From Lasiosphaeria ovina (Eukaryota > Ascomycota > Sordariomycetes > Sordariales > Lasiosphaeriaceae): a stretch of DNA of 64,000 nt. The stretch is from positions 754,001-818,000 of the forward strand of contig JAULSN010000004.1 in the NCBI GenBank assembly GCA_033439765.1, in the 5' to 3' direction. A model generated the notes under the pieces. The model ran no database searches, was not told the origin of the DNA, and saw only the letters and a program-made list of their open reading frames with translations. Made by a program: the position numbers and the translations under genes. Shown here one piece after another: positions 27,804-40,151 of the stretch; the stretch's first letter is position 1, and each line of letters opens with the position of its first letter.

Positions 27804-30800
27804 ATGTCCTATTCACAGTGCAAATTGCTCTTGGTTTTCTTTTACTATGTCTGGAACACGGCTGCTCTCAATCTTGTCCCCATCCCCGCTCAACATCCGT
27901 CCCTGCTACTCAAGCGCCAGGCAGACAACACGCGGGAGTCCGGCGACGGCCTTGGGGTGGAACTAGTTGACTTCGAGAGCTTCTACTGGGGCGGCTATGG
28001 TAAGTCGGATTGTCATGCCATCTCTTTGATCTGACAATTAATCAGTTGCTGACCGATGTGCAGGAGGCGATAATCTCGTCTACGCAAACCTGACGCTCCT
28101 CTACAAGGATGAGTTTGAGTTCATCATCAACATGGAGCGGTTTGACGGCCTTCTCCAGTCTGTCGCGTGTGAACAGCCCATGACTCTGGAGTTCAGGGAC
28201 GAGCCATCTTTCACCCAGGTTAGCACAATCTGGAACTGGGTCAACGACGATGTCAATAACACCTTCGTCATGGTGACCGACAGGTGCGGCACTGGCGCAG
28301 ATGTAGACCGTCAACCCTTTCTCGTCCGCAACATGAAGTTTGATGCGCCAAGCTTCAAGGTGCTCCTCGATGCCGAGCCCAAGGACTGGATCGACGTGGC
28401 CAAGAACTACACGTTCCACATTGGCTACGCGCCAGCGGTCAATGCCACTCCTGCTCTTGACCGTCGCGGTCCAGACTTTACCATGAGTCTGGCGAGCAGC
28501 TTCAACAGGAACCTGTTCCACCAGAAGGTCTCGGGCTTGGACCTCTCGGTCGACTGCTCGCACTGCGGCACCACCGGGCGGTTGCTCGTCGACTTTGACC
28601 TCGACGTTGGCTGGAAGGGCCCCAAGCTCTCGATGAAGGTGAACCCGCAAGACGTGGCTGCCTTTGTCCAGCTGACCATGTCGGCCGAGGGGACGCTCTC
28701 CAAAGCCTTCCGCTGGGAAAAGACGCTGGTGTCGATCCCGATTGAGGGTATCAAGATTAATAAGATTGGTAAGATTGGTGCTTTCCTGGACGTTGAGGTC
28801 GGCTTCAGTCTTGACGAGTGGAAGGGCGAGGTTGAGACCAGCTTCGGGGCCCAGATGGCGCTCTCCAATGCTGCTATCATTGACGTCAACGTCTTTGACC
28901 TTGCTCACGGCAAGTTCTCTGGATGGAATCCGGCACTCACGGCACTGCCATTTACACTCGGAGCCAAGGTAGCCGGCTCGGTGCAGCTCTACGCCCAGCC
29001 CTCAATATCACTCAGCGCCGAAGCCCTGAACCACGGCCTAGAGCTGAGCCTCGACCTTCGAATGCCCTATGTCGAAATTGACTTTGCCGCAGTTGCAAGC
29101 TCGGGCGGCGTGTGTGGGACGCAAAAGTCGGCCGGTGTTGATCTCGACGCATCGGCGGGGGTTGACCTGTCGGTTCAAGTGGCCAAGGCCGGAAACGAAG
29201 CAAACCCGCTTTGGGAGCAGACGCTATTCAACCAAGAATGGCCCCTGTTTTCCCACTGCTACGCTTTTGGGCCCAATAATTCGAAGCCGGGAGGTGGTTC
29301 TGGGCCGTTGCCCAAGCCGCCTAAGAAGAATAAGACCAAAAAGCCCAAGCCCAAGCCCAAGCCCAAGCCCAAGCCCAAGCCCAAGCCCAAGCCCAAGCCC
29401 AAGCCCAAGCCGACCCCAAGGCCGAAGTCGAAGGATCCGCCTGCAAAGACTCTGAAGCCAAAGCTACCCAAAACGACAGGCAAGCCAAGGGCGAAAAAGC
29501 CCAAGACAACAGCAGAACAAAAGTCAGCTTCCAAGCCGGCCGCCAAGAAGCCGACACATACCATGACACCCAAGACGTCCAAGAGGAGCAGCGGCACACC
29601 AGTAAAGACGCCCACCAAGACAACACAAAAGGTTGAGACCACCAGTGCCACAATGAGGACTAGCAAGGTCGGTTCAAAGTCCAGGAGCGAGACCCTAACG
29701 ACAACGACGTTATCGACTTTGATGACAGTAACATTATCTAGGTCGACTCAGGGGACGACAATATCCAGTGACTCCACCAGAAAACTAGACACAACGACCA
29801 CGCTCGTTTCATCAACGCTTACTACTACGGTGTCTGAGAGTGCCATGTCGAGCACGCTCGAGCTGCAGACTTCCAGTCAGTCCAGCCCTGGGCTAACAAC
29901 GGCCGACTCGACGGCGAGCACGACAAGATCGTTTCAGATATCATCTTCAGTCCAGACCACCACTCCATCCCAGACCTCGCTCCACACGTCATTTCAGACA
30001 TCAATCCCGACATGGACGACGCAAATAACAACAGCAACACAAGCACCAACGACAGAAACATCAACAACCCAAACATCAAACTCAACCATCACCTCCACAA
30101 CCTCGACTCCGCCCTCATCCTCGGCCTCAGCATGCCCAATATCCGGGTGCGACACATGTGATGACCCCGACGACAACTCGAGCGATGCGCCGTTCGACGT
30201 CGAGGCGCGCGGCGTGGGCATGGGTGTGGGCGGCGCACAGCAGCAGAAGCGCGCCAAGAAGAGCATCAAGCTCATATGCGACGGCGTCGGATCCAGCGGC
30301 GCGGCCGTGGTGGACCTCGAGGCCGACGACTACCCAACAGCCAGCGACCAGGAGCGGCTGGAGGGCGCGGCGTTCCAGGTCACTCCGTGGTTCCGCATCC
30401 GATCGCCCGACGACCTGGCCGACTACGGCATGGCGGGCGAGCCGTCCAGAAACGCCGCCGAGCAGTGCGGCTACGCAACCGAGCACGTCTACGAGGCCAG
30501 CTGGGTCGCGCAGTTCCTGCTCAGCCTGACACAGCAAGGTGGAAACGCGGGACCTCTTACGTGCGCGGAGCTCGGCGACCTCTTCTTCGCCGACACGGGC
30601 GCGGCGCTCGGGGCCAGCGGCCGCACGACGTGGGGCGGCGAGCTCATGTCGCGGCTCGGCTCGCAGCGCAACCAGCACCTGCTGGCCATGCTGTCGACGG
30701 CCGCCGTCAACACACGCAAGCACTACATATTTGCCGGCGGCAGCGCGAGCGTCATCAGCAGTGAAAGCTTTGGCCGGGCCAACGGCCACCGGCGCATGGC

Positions 30801-31218
30801 GCTGCTGGCCCAGGTCGGCCGGGCCATGGCCTACATGGCGTCACCTGCCGTTGCGAGCATGGTCAATCAGACGGCTGCGAACATCGAGGATGCGCTGCTG
30901 CAGCTGGGCACGCAGCTACAGGTAAGCAGGCCGGAGATTGCTGCGCGGCTTGACGGCGGTGACGGTGTCGATGCTGAGTTTCTGAAGAACCGGCACCGCG
31001 ACTGGCTTGTCGAGCACATCCAGGCGGGCAACAACCGCGTGTGGGACGGCTTCTCGGGGTGGGCGAACCTAACCATGTACAAGCTCTTGGAGGACAACAC
31101 GGCGGGGAGCAACCAGCAGCGATACGTGGGTTTTCTGGAGCTTCTAACTGGGAAAAGCAGGGAGCAGGTAGCCGCGCAGATACCCGGGTTTGACGTGGGC
31201 GGACTAAAGAGGGTCTAG
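27804..31218 (+). CDS. Large secreted modular protein, DUF7029/DUF7223-like, with Lys-Pro repeat
   Basis: Exon 1 is 27804-27999, a 64-nt intron (GTAAGT...TGCAG) spans 28000-28063, and exon 2 is 28064-31218, giving 1116 aa. An N-terminal signal peptide (KLLLVFFYYVW..AALN) is followed by a KR that may be a Kex2 site. Residues about 65-470 form a beta-rich extracellular region with several Cys, which I tentatively match to the fungal DUF7029 plus DUF7223 architecture. Then comes a Lys-Pro dipeptide array (about 490-514), a Lys/Thr/Pro-rich stretch, and a long Ser/Thr-rich region (about 540-740) likely O-glycosylated. The C-terminal part of about 370 aa (from ISGCDTCDD) is Ala-rich with conserved Cys. 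No GPI signal is seen at the end. Probable cell-wall or extracellular role; no enzyme motif recognised. It converges on the next gene with 461 bp between. Confidence 0.8.
29338..29409 (+). repeat. Coding hexamer microsatellite (Lys-Pro)n
   Basis: About 12 near-perfect tandem copies of AAGCCC encode an uninterrupted Lys-Pro run within the secreted protein. Such perfect arrays usually vary in length between strains. Confidence 0.9.
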
Positions 31219-31679
31219 ACCTCATATACAGTTGTTGTGGAGCTGTAACTGGAAGTAACAATGTGGTTTTGCACTGTAATTATCAGGAGCTCGACGGGTA
31301 AGGTGCCTTTTTAATTTTGATTCGAAAGATCTCCCGGATCTATTGAAGTCATTTTAATTTCGGTGACGAATCTACCATGTGAAAGGTAGAAGTCGCTCCC
31401 AAAGTAGACAAACTCCCAGAGCAATTAGACAAAAGAAAAGATATATCCCCTGAATTTACAGCCTGGAAGCTTCAACTACGGCCATTTCAGCCAATATAGC
31501 CTGGTCACAAGGCAGAGAGAAAACTTATATCGAGCTCAGATTGCAATAGTCTCCCCAGCCACTGCTAACTTAACCTACAAACCCAATGACTGCAAGTCGT
31601 CATGGCTATCAGAAACAGTCCACTGAGTCTAGCTAGTCAAACGTCACCAGAGTCACCCACCAACCAAGACAACTTCACG
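31219..31679. other. Convergent intergenic spacer
   Basis: Presumed 3' UTRs of the genes on both sides. No coding signal seen. Confidence 0.6.
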
Positions 31680-32387
31680 CTACGCAACAACCTGGCTCGG
31701 CCTGAACGTGACGTCGACGGGCGCGCACTTGATCTCCTCATCGCTATAGATCTCGCCAATGGTCCAGTTCTGGTTCACCGTCTTGGTGTCGGTGCAGCTC
31801 AGCGTGAGGTTGGTCGAGCCGGACGCGGTGAACGACGCCCTGGATAATGATGAAACAACATGGTTAATCAATCAATCAATCAATTTGCCTTTTCTTCTCT
31901 CCCCAGACTGGATGTGCTATCCCAGGCAGTATGATTGATGGACCTACTGCGTGTTCTTCTCGCGGCAGACGACCGTCTGATCAATGTCCAGCTCGCCCGT
32001 CAGGGAATTAAAGCGGAAGCTCGCGGCGGCACCGGCGGGCGCCGTGGCCGGCAAGACGCAGTTATACACAACAATCCCATAAAAAAAGCTGGACAGCTGG
32101 CTGCTGGATGCGGTGCAGGCGGCCGTGTACGACGGCACGATATTGCTGGTCAGGTTGAAGCTGGCGTAGCCCCACGAGTTCTGGTGCGCCGGCGTCGAGA
32201 AGATGTACGACGCGTGGTAGTCGAAGCCGTGCACCGTCCATTGCAGCTTCAGCACGTCCTTCCAGCACTGGCCGTCGCGCGACGGTTTCGCGCCGCACCT
32301 GTCATCGCCATCGTGGCCGCGGTTGGCCACAGGGCCGGCGGCTGCCGCCAGGGACAGCAGCAGCGCGAGCGGAAGGAACGCAAGCAT
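31680..32387 (-). CDS. Small secreted Alt a 1 (AA1-like) domain protein
   Basis: Two exons on the minus strand, 32387-31948 and 31839-31680, joined across a 108-nt intron (GTAGGT...TATCCAG) that contains an (ATTG)n run. The product is 199 aa and starts with a signal peptide (MLAFLPLALLLSLAAAAGP). The mature part has LQWTVHGFDYHASYIFSTPAHQNSWGY-type sequence, a Cys-spaced beta-sandwich and a C-terminal LTLSCTD..NWTIGEIYSDEEIKC block. This matches the fungal AA1-like/Alt a 1 family of small secreted proteins, tentatively assigned from memory. Some members are allergens or elicitors; the role here is unknown. The upstream in-frame ATG-less extension is ignored because the signal peptide fixes the start. 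Confidence 0.75.
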
Positions 32388-33135
32388 GTCCTTTTTTGCT
32401 TTGCGTGAGAACCTATAGACAGACACTTGGAAGCGCGGTTGTGCTTCTGCGGATCGGCGGGAGTGTCTCGTTGTGCCACGGTCAACCTTACTCTCTCATC
32501 GGCTAGAACTAGTCACCGCAGGAACAAGCAAACGGCTTTATATTCAAACAGTCAACTGGCACACCCCGTCTTTCCGGAGTCAATACATCTTGGACAATGG
32601 TGTGGGCGTGCCACGTGCCGGAAGATATTCCGTGGGCTCGTGTTCCGGGTGTCACCTGTCATTGGGGCCTGCCATTGGGAGCAGCGCGCGCTGTGCGACG
32701 GGAATCTCGTATTCAGTGCCTAGCCTAGCCACGCCCCGTAGGCTAGCGTCCCGCCACACACCTCCCGTTCCTCCACTGAGAGCCAGCCGTTGCCTGCTAA
32801 TTCCGACCGCCCGTGAGGTATCCGACGTCACCAGAGACATGCGATGGACGGGGGGTAGCTCACAGACCCGCGATACGAGACAATATTCGATAATTTAGAC
32901 TGAACTACGGAGTACGTGTGGCTCGCATTATACGCTCAAAAGGAGATCGGTAGGAGCTTGTCCTCCGGGTGCCCGCTACGGAGGAATGACCACATTGAAG
33001 CTCAGCACCATCTGATTGCCCCAGCAAATAATAGTAAGGTATCCCATAACGCCAGACACTAGGCCCTAGCCCGAAATACCTCCAATAGACAAAGGGAAAA
33101 CCCAAATCCAATTATACCAACGGCTGCGTCCCGTC
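32388..33135. other. Intergenic spacer (promoter of AA1-like gene, 3' end of ATPase gene)
   Basis: Short chance ORFs only; no recognisable gene or repeat. Confidence 0.6.
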
Positions 33136-35666
33136 TCAATCATCGTACAGCGACGTGTCGTTGTCGCTCGTGCTCTTGCTGGCGTGCGGGCTGGTGACTT
33201 TGATGCCGTTCTCGAGGCGCGACAGCGTCATGTCGTAGCCCTTGTGGTCGCACCAGGTGCGGACCATCTTGACGGCCGTCTTGATCTCGCGGCCGTTGAG
33301 CTGCCACGCCGACAGCTCCTTGACGTCGCCTTCAGACAGCTCCACGGCCGCCGGTGGTCCCTCGTCATCGGCACCGACAGAAAGGCTCTTGCCCGGCATG
33401 GCAACTGGAGGTGGCAGCCGGTCCAAGAACTTGCGCCACACAATGGTCCGCGCCTCCGGCGTCAGCGAGTTGAACAGTAGGTGCAGACTCACGCGGCTGC
33501 GGAAGGCCGAGTCGATGGTGCTGTACAGGTTGGTGGTCAAAAAAATGATGCCGCGGTAATACTCGAGCTCGCGCAGGAAGATGGAGACGAGCTCGTTGCG
33601 CGTAATGTCTGAGGGGTGTCGCTCAGCCATAAAGACATCGGCCTCGTCAAGCAGGATCACGGCGTTCCACTCGGTCGCCATCTCGAACACCCTCTTGATG
33701 TTGGCGCCCAGGATGGCCGGGTTTGTGCCTAGATCTTCGGCCTGCAGGTAGAAGAGCGGCCTATGCGTACGGTCCGCCACGGCCTCGGCCATCAGCGTCT
33801 TGCCCGTCCCTGGGGGGCCGCTAAGCAGAATGATCAAACCCTCGCCTAGAGACAATGTCAGCATGGCTGGGAAAATGCCGGAATGTAAACAAAGCAGGAC
33901 TCACCCTTCCCGGCAATGACATCCTGCATCGCCTTCGATCGCCTCTGGGCCGCGACAGCTCCGTGGTTCTCAACAAACGACATGACCAGGTCCTTCTGCT
34001 GCTCGTCGTAGACGAGGTGGTCGTAGGCCTGGTCGTTCCACACCACCGGCGAGATGTCCTCGACGTAGAAGGCCACCCACAACTTGTTTATAAGCGCATA
34101 ACCCTCGATCAGCGGCAGCATATACATGAAGTGCGGCTCCTTGGCCTCACAGGCGAGAAGTGTTTCCCGGTTGCGCCTCTGTGCCGCTTGCCCAATCCGT
34201 TTGGTCATGGACTTCTTGGCGCTGGTGCCGCCCGACGCCGCGTCCGTGGCTAGATTGCGGGCTGTGTGGTCCTCGTCCTCGTCGTCGCTATCGTGGTCGC
34301 CGTCGCCGAGAACGGGAAGCTGTTGCTTCTGCGTCTCGGGGTCGCCTCCCTCGCGTGACCCCAGCGCGAGGTGATGCTTGTTGAAGCCAACCACGTCGAT
34401 GAGCACCCTGCCGTCAACATTGTGTTTCTGCATATCCTTCCCATCTTGATGCATGGCAATGCCCGTGTAGTTGACATAGGCCAGGCCCTGGTAGTCCAGC
34501 ACCTTGCGCCCCCGCGCTGTCAACCGCGCCTTTACCTCGTCGGCTCCCTCGTGGAATTCGAGGGGGTACGCTGGCAGCTGCGTGATGAGCTTGTTTCCGG
34601 AAAACTCAGGCAGCTTAATCTGGTAATCTTCCCACTGGAAGCCGCGGCCATTGAAGCGAAGTACCTTGCCCTCAATCTGCAGAAACTTCATAATTCCGGC
34701 ACAGTTGTAGGTCGTATCAGTAACTTTGCAGAGCAGCTCGCAGTTGTTGCCCCATGCGATGACGGTTGTGTTGCGAGGGAAAAAGGCCCAGGCTAGCTTG
34801 TATGACACGAGCCCGCTGGCGCGGAGTTGCTCGAGCTTGGCCCGCGTGTCGGCAAAGATGTCATCGAGCAAGCGGATGAGGAGGAGCAGGAAGGGACGGA
34901 GGGCGTTGCTGGCGTCGTCATTGCCGAGTGCCCGGTAGGCGGCCAAAATATCTAGGTAGCCAAAATACAGCTTGGTGAAGGGGTGCTGGAAGCTCGCGTT
35001 CTCGTTTGCTTCCAGATGCACGTCCTGTTTCTTCAGAATGTCGCCGAGGGCGGCCAGGAGCAGCGGGTTCTGGATCTCGACCATGTGATAGCGCAGGCTG
35101 GAGCGGCCCGAGATGACGGGCTTATCCGTGTCCTTGACCTTGAACACCTTGATGGCAACGCGGTCCTGGGCTTTGGCGGCACTCTTACTCAGTTGCTTGG
35201 GCGGGTAGTCGACCCAGTCGTAGAAGTCATCGTGGCTGTTGGGGCCCTCGTATAGCGTCTTCACCGAGACACTGGACCCTAGTTCGGCGTTCTTGCTTGG
35301 AACCGAGGACGCCAACGGGTTCTTGGAGGCTTTGTTCGTCTTAGACCTAGCCTTGGCAGTGTCGTCAAACTCATCAGCTTTGGCAACCTCGGCCGACGAG
35401 AAATCGGACAGCGTCTTTTCGCCGCTCTTGCCGATGTTCTGGAGCTTGTAGCGCCATTTCCAGAGATTCTCTGAGATCTCATCACGGCCCATCATGTTGG
35501 TGATACGTCTTAGGCCTGTTTGACGTTCCTTGACCATTCGCATCGGGGCTGTAGGTTTAAAATCAGTGCTGGGGGGGTTGGCAAGAACCCAGTTGCGGAG
35601 GAGCTCAGGGTCATCAAGATCCGGCGTCGGCGTCTGGGGCTCTACACGATTCTCGAGACGAATCAT
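33136..35666 (-). CDS. AAA+ ATPase of the fungal DUF7025 type
   Basis: Two exons, 35666-33905 and 33845-33136, with a 59-nt intron (GTGAGT...TCTCTAG), give 823 aa. The N-terminal 580 aa contain a disordered start, then a conserved region (HMVEIQNPLLLAALGDIL, FPRNTTVIAW, FQWEDYQIKLPEF) characteristic of the large fungal family annotated with DUF7025, and an acidic linker. The AAA core has Walker A GPPGTGKT (597-604), Walker B VILLDEAD (650-657), a sensor-1-like TTN and a downstream FRSRVSLHL that may hold the arginine finger. A C-terminal lid with ELSAWQLNGREIKTAVKM follows. Members are predicted soluble remodelling ATPases of unknown substrate, related to the BCS1/FtsH-like AAA group. The start is the first ATG of the long ORF. 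The intron sits six codons after the last pre-AAA helix. Confidence 0.85.
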
Positions 35667-36959
35667 GTGTGGTCAAAGGGGTAGACAGTGTTGAGCAAGC
35701 AAGCAAGGGGGTGGGATCGACAGACAGCGTCGACGACGATGTCTGCCACTAAGAATGGTTGGATATGTTGACGAACGAGAGCCGAGAATGGGGGGAGAGG
35801 TGCGGGACCAATATTAATAAACAAAAAAGAGCCCCTAGATTGTAGGTACGCCGCGCATGGGATCTGTGTCCTGTCTGCCTGGCGCCGCGGTAGGACTCAT
35901 CCGGGGAACCAGAGAGCGTGGTGGCTGTGGCTGCCTTGCCTTGGGAGTTAGTGATGGTGGCTTGACAAGTGCAAACGTCTTGGATGTATTGTACATACAA
36001 TACATATTACATGGATTAAATGCGCACTTCTTATCCGTAATTACATACGGGAAAGGCTTTCGGGAAATCCAGGTCGGAGAAGAAGATTGTGCCAAGCACC
36101 TCAGTTAATACAAGACATAAAATCCAACCTGAGATATCGTATCTCCGCGACCTTCAACAGACCGAGGGTCGGATTCGAGTGCCTGGCCAGGCCCGGAGTA
36201 GATGACACAGGACCGCTGGCGGCTTTCGAGGCCTCGTTGGGCTAACGGGCGGAGCGGCATTGTCCCCCTGTCCGCAGCGCAGCGGCTGCACCCCAGACGA
36301 GAGGCCCCCGCCGTGGGGTGGGTGCCCGGCTTGGTGGCCCTGTCAGTGCGCTGGAGGCCCCTGAACCACTAGTGGCTACCAAGCCACCACTAACGCCGTC
36401 CTAGTTGGCGCCGGAGGCCACCTACAACTGAGAGGCAAGGCAGTGGAATGAATTGCTCATCTACAGACGTACATACTGGAATGGAGAAGATGGGTTTTGC
36501 ATCCAGCAAGGGTTGAAGTCCCATGTCTGCTGGTTTTGGTGTTATTAGCTGACAGAACATGGAAGGCAATGCAGTGAAGAACCTTGCAGTTGAGGACTGG
36601 CCGCGACAGAGCCCACCGATCCGCCTTGGCTCATGATTGGTGTTGCCTTGACAGGATGCCTAGCAGGGCGCGAACCGGCGTGCCACAACTGGGATTGGTT
36701 TGCGCCGGAATATTGGCAAACAGTGCCGTTCTTGATGATCTGGCTTTGCCCTGCTTTGGGGATTGCCGGAGGCCTGCAGCAACATTTAACTTGTCGTGTC
36801 AAGTAAAGGCGTGCATGCTGCGGGGTGCGCCTTGGGTGCGTGAGGTTCAAAGTTTCCCTCGCACCCACCGGATCCACCCCCGCTGCTCAAATCCGATACA
36901 GCTCATGATCCTATAGGCCAAAGCTTTTGTGCTATCTCATCATCCACCTGAGTACGATC
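35667..36959. other. Intergenic region
   Basis: Promoter side of the ATPase gene plus a GC-rich stretch at 36180-36420. ORFs here are short and unlike known proteins. Nothing specific supported. Confidence 0.6.
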
Positions 36960-37031
36960 GCGTCAATGGTCTAGTGGTTAGGATTCAACCCTTCCAAGGT
37001 TGAGGGGGGGGTTCGATTCCCTCTTGACGCA
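36960..37031 (+). tRNA. tRNA-Gly (anticodon TCC)
   Basis: A 72-nt cloverleaf. The acceptor GCGTCAA pairs with TTGACGC plus discriminator A. The D arm contains GGTCTAGTGGTTAGG. The anticodon stem is CAACC/GGTTG with loop CTTCCAA (anticodon TCC). The T arm loop TTCGATT sits on GGGGG/CCCTC with one G-U pair. There is no intron and no encoded CCA. A T5 terminator for RNA polymerase III follows at 37035-37039. An unbroken run of eight G spans the variable loop and T stem. Confidence 0.95.
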
Positions 37032-38065
37032 TCCCTTTTTGCCCAACATCCACTCTGGGTTAATTGTCCTCTGGGTCAGTGAAACCACTGACTGCTCGGG
37101 AGCCAATTTTTAAGTTGCATCTTCTGATGCTCTCGTCCGACTTGACACTATTCTACCCTCTATGAACGCCGCCAAGAGTTAACAATTGGACTTTCCGGTA
37201 ACTGCTTCCACGGTACCATCACCAGCGAGTGCATCAAAGAGGCGTATTATTTATTATCCGGTGGTATTGTCGGGTTATTCAATCAAACCTAAGAAGACGT
37301 ACTCGGACATGCCATGCCATTAATATCCGTCTTGTGCCGTGATTGGCTAATAACTTATCGATCTTAAACACCACGATCGGTTTGCAACATAAACAATCAC
37401 AAGCATCACCCTGTCTGAACGACCTCCTTCTGCTCAGGTATTAAAGGAAAGAAACCGGTCACTTCTAATACTTATGTAGAAGCAAGTTCCCTGAATAGCC
37501 ATTCAACAACAGCCTCTCAAAATAGAGTTGGAAAGATGCAACTGAAACAGGAACAAGGGGGATACAGACGGTTGGCTTCGGCACTAGCAGGGGGGCTGAC
37601 TGGAAATCTATGGCAAGGAGACAACATTGGATTTTCATTGGCAGTCCAGGCCACGAGACCCAGGCCCCGAGACCCAGGCCCTGAAAAGAGCTCAGGCTTG
37701 TGGTCAGCGGCGAGGGGACCACGGTAGGCCTCAAGTGGCGCATGTAATGTAACTTCTCTTCTTTACAGCGAGTCTGCACAGGTAGCCATGGTCCCGATCT
37801 TCCATTTCCCTTTTGCTTGGCCGCGGGATTCTGTACTAGATTTTGATCATGCCCCATCAATCCCTGAGAAATACGGTTGTCAAAGAGGATAGAAATGTGC
37901 ATCTCTTCCCTGCGCCTATGAAGATGAATAGGTTTATGTTGTTGAGTGCTAATTAATTAATTAGAGAAAAGATTAACATCTGATATTTGGACTCTTGCTA
38001 CGGAGCCTTAGTCTCGGTTGGTATTCCATCCGTGAATCCGCCACTATATTCAACACTCAGCTGAA
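37032..38065. other. Intergenic region between tRNA-Gly and CYTH gene
   Basis: No convincing gene. A short direct repeat (CGAGACCCAGGCCC, twice) lies near 37653-37683. Confidence 0.6.
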
Positions 38066-38704
38066 TTACGGGACCGAGGCCCGCTTCCGCTCAAAGTAGG
38101 CCATGAGTTTCCCAGTGGGATGGCCCGGCGCAAAGGCCCACGAGTAGCGCTTCATGAACGCGACTATCCTGTTGTCCATCTCCTCCATCGTTGCCTTTTT
38201 CTGCACCTCGCTCATCGGCCTGCCGCCCAGAACCTGCTGCAGCTCGACCTCGCCGACCTCGTGGCAAAAGTCCATGGAGTCGAGGACAATGAGGAACTCG
38301 CTGTCGGCCAGCCACGCCTCGCGCCGCGTCGAGAAGGCCGCCATGGGGAGGAGGCCGAAGCAGTCGGCCTCGGTTCCCTGAATGCCCGCGAGGCGCCTCA
38401 CGCACGCTGCGATGTCGCGGGCGTCTTCTAGCTCCTCAAAGCACGAGTTTGTGAAGTCGCCGCCGAGCCGGAGCTTGGCCTGCCACTTGCCGTCCCGGTT
38501 CCTGACCCAGGCGCCGGCCGCCGAGAGCACGTCAGAGCGGTCGTAGTACGAGTCCTGGATGGTCTTGGCAGGGAGTCTCGACAGGCTCCGAAAGGGGGGT
38601 TTGCCGCCGTACTGCGTTAGTTCGCGGACTGCGAGGGTGCGGAACTTTCTCTCCACTTCGAGAACGCACGACGCCAATGGCTTCGGTGCCAGTCGAGACG
38701 CCAT
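38066..38704 (-). CDS. CYTH-domain protein (thiamine-triphosphatase-like)
   Basis: A single exon of 212 aa. The ATG at 38704 is chosen because the ORF extension upstream starts at GTG. The N-terminal ExExK signature of the CYTH superfamily is present as E16-V-E18-R-K20 (LEVERKF), followed by QDSYYDRSD, a WVRNRDGKWQAKLRLGGDF strand pair, FCHEVGEVELQQV near the C-terminal part, and a final helical segment. The family forms a beta-barrel tunnel that binds triphosphates with a divalent metal. Fungal members of this length are usually annotated thiamine-triphosphatase-like, and hydrolysis of thiamine triphosphate is the likely but unproven activity. Cytosolic; no signal or membrane segment. Confidence 0.8.
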   Translation of the reverse strand: MASRLAPKPLASCVLEVERKFRTLAVRELTQYGGKPPFRSLSRLPAKTIQDSYYDRSDVLSAAGAWVRNRDGKWQAKLRLGGDFTNSCFEELEDARDIAACVRRLAGIQGTEADCFGLLPMAAFSTRREAWLADSEFLIVLDSMDFCHEVGEVELQQVLGGRPMSEVQKKATMEEMDNRIVAFMKRYSWAFAPGHPTGKLMAYFERKRASVP

Positions 38705-40151
38705 TGCCTTTGGCCACACAGCAGTAGTCGATCCAGAGAAGTCTACTAGCAGGAATATGCAGCCAAGACTATATGCGTAGAAAAATGAGAATGAGTCCTA
38801 TGATCGCTCGGTCACTAGGTGAGTTTTGAGTCGAGTGAGTAGCAGTGATACCCAACTCATGTAATTAGTGCTGGTTGGGGCGTTTTCTGTCTCAAGATAC
38901 TGGACTCAGCGAGACCTCCAGTTATAAACCGAGCATTCGGGAATAAGGTACGTAGGCACCTGTGTGATTATGAGAAACGGCGGTCGTCTGTTTGTTTGTA
39001 TTCATAGGAGGAGGCTTCTTTTCTTCTTTTTACATAGAAGGGAACAACAGAACAATTGAGCAAAACGGTTGGTAGGTAACGAACTTCTGGATGTTTACTT
39101 ATCGACAAACCATCAGATGAGCGCGGGTCAGAATCCCGAGTTTGGCAGAGAGCAATGGGGATGGCGTCCGTGGTAGCTGAGGTGGATCTGGATCAAATTA
39201 GTCGACGGCATCCCGAGCCAAACGTGTTGGAATAGCGACATTGGTGACCGCACACTAGCGGGGGTCGCGTGACCGCGCACGTGTAGGAAGGCACGTGCCG
39301 CGCGCAGACCTCCCGCCCGCACACACAAAACCCCGGTCGCCCTAGAACCCAGCTTAGTTCCGTAGACAGACAGAATAGAACCAACATTACACCCCCCCAC
39401 GGTAGATCTACCACCCTTAGACCTGTAGGATCCCTACGTGGTTTAAGTACCACGAACAAAACGGACACTCGTTGCCATGGAATCAACGCACGGACAGCTT
39501 CTCACACACGTGACAGCCACACCTAATCTGGAACAACCAGGGTGGGTTACATGAACGTGGCGTAAGGGGTCGGCCAACGGTGCATTCTCTGAGCCTCGGC
39601 ATCCGAACTTCTTGTCATCGCACATCATCACTAGCCAAAGAGGGATCGAGTTTCCGGGCCCAAGTCAAGTAGCTGGCAATCTATGTTCATTGGGAACTTT
39701 TATACAGACAAATTCGTAAAATAAGAAGATTAAGTCGTCCCAGTCGTCATCGCTATCCGTCACAAGACACACCCGGACGCCGATGTGCTGCACCTGATGG
39801 ACCAGATTATGGGGTTCCCTGCTGGCTTGTTGCCATCCTATCCGTCTCGAGATTGTAAATGCCTGGTCGACTTTCTTCAGATCAAAAGGAACCGCGCAAG
39901 GAAATGAAGAAAGGAAAAAAAGCAGAAACAGGGGAATCACTCCATCCGCCGCGCCAATTATATCACCCATAGCCTGCATGCGCAGTCTACAGTTGGTGAC
40001 CATCCAGAACGAGATTGGCGCCTTTGCCAATGCTAAGAAGCGGCGACGAGAAGCATAAGAGAGGGGAAGACGGGATAGGTATCAAGCAGCTGCAGGGGGA
40101 AATGTTGCGCCGCCCGTTTCTTCACCCAAGTAACTACCGCAACCATGTTGC
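38705..40151. other. Intergenic region between CYTH gene and EDC4-like gene
   Basis: Promoter side of the CYTH gene and 3' side of the EDC4-like gene. ORFs such as 39665-40030 (minus) lack family resemblance. No repeats recognised. Confidence 0.55.

Noticed and set aside
28042..28908. 288-codon minus-strand ORF inside the secreted-protein gene
   Set aside because: Shadow of the plus-strand coding sequence, which has a signal peptide and a valid intron. The same holds for the minus ORF at 30127-30789.
33136..38704. A secondary-metabolite or other functional cluster in the gene half
   Set aside because: The genes belong to unrelated functions and no synthase, transporter set or cluster regulator is present.
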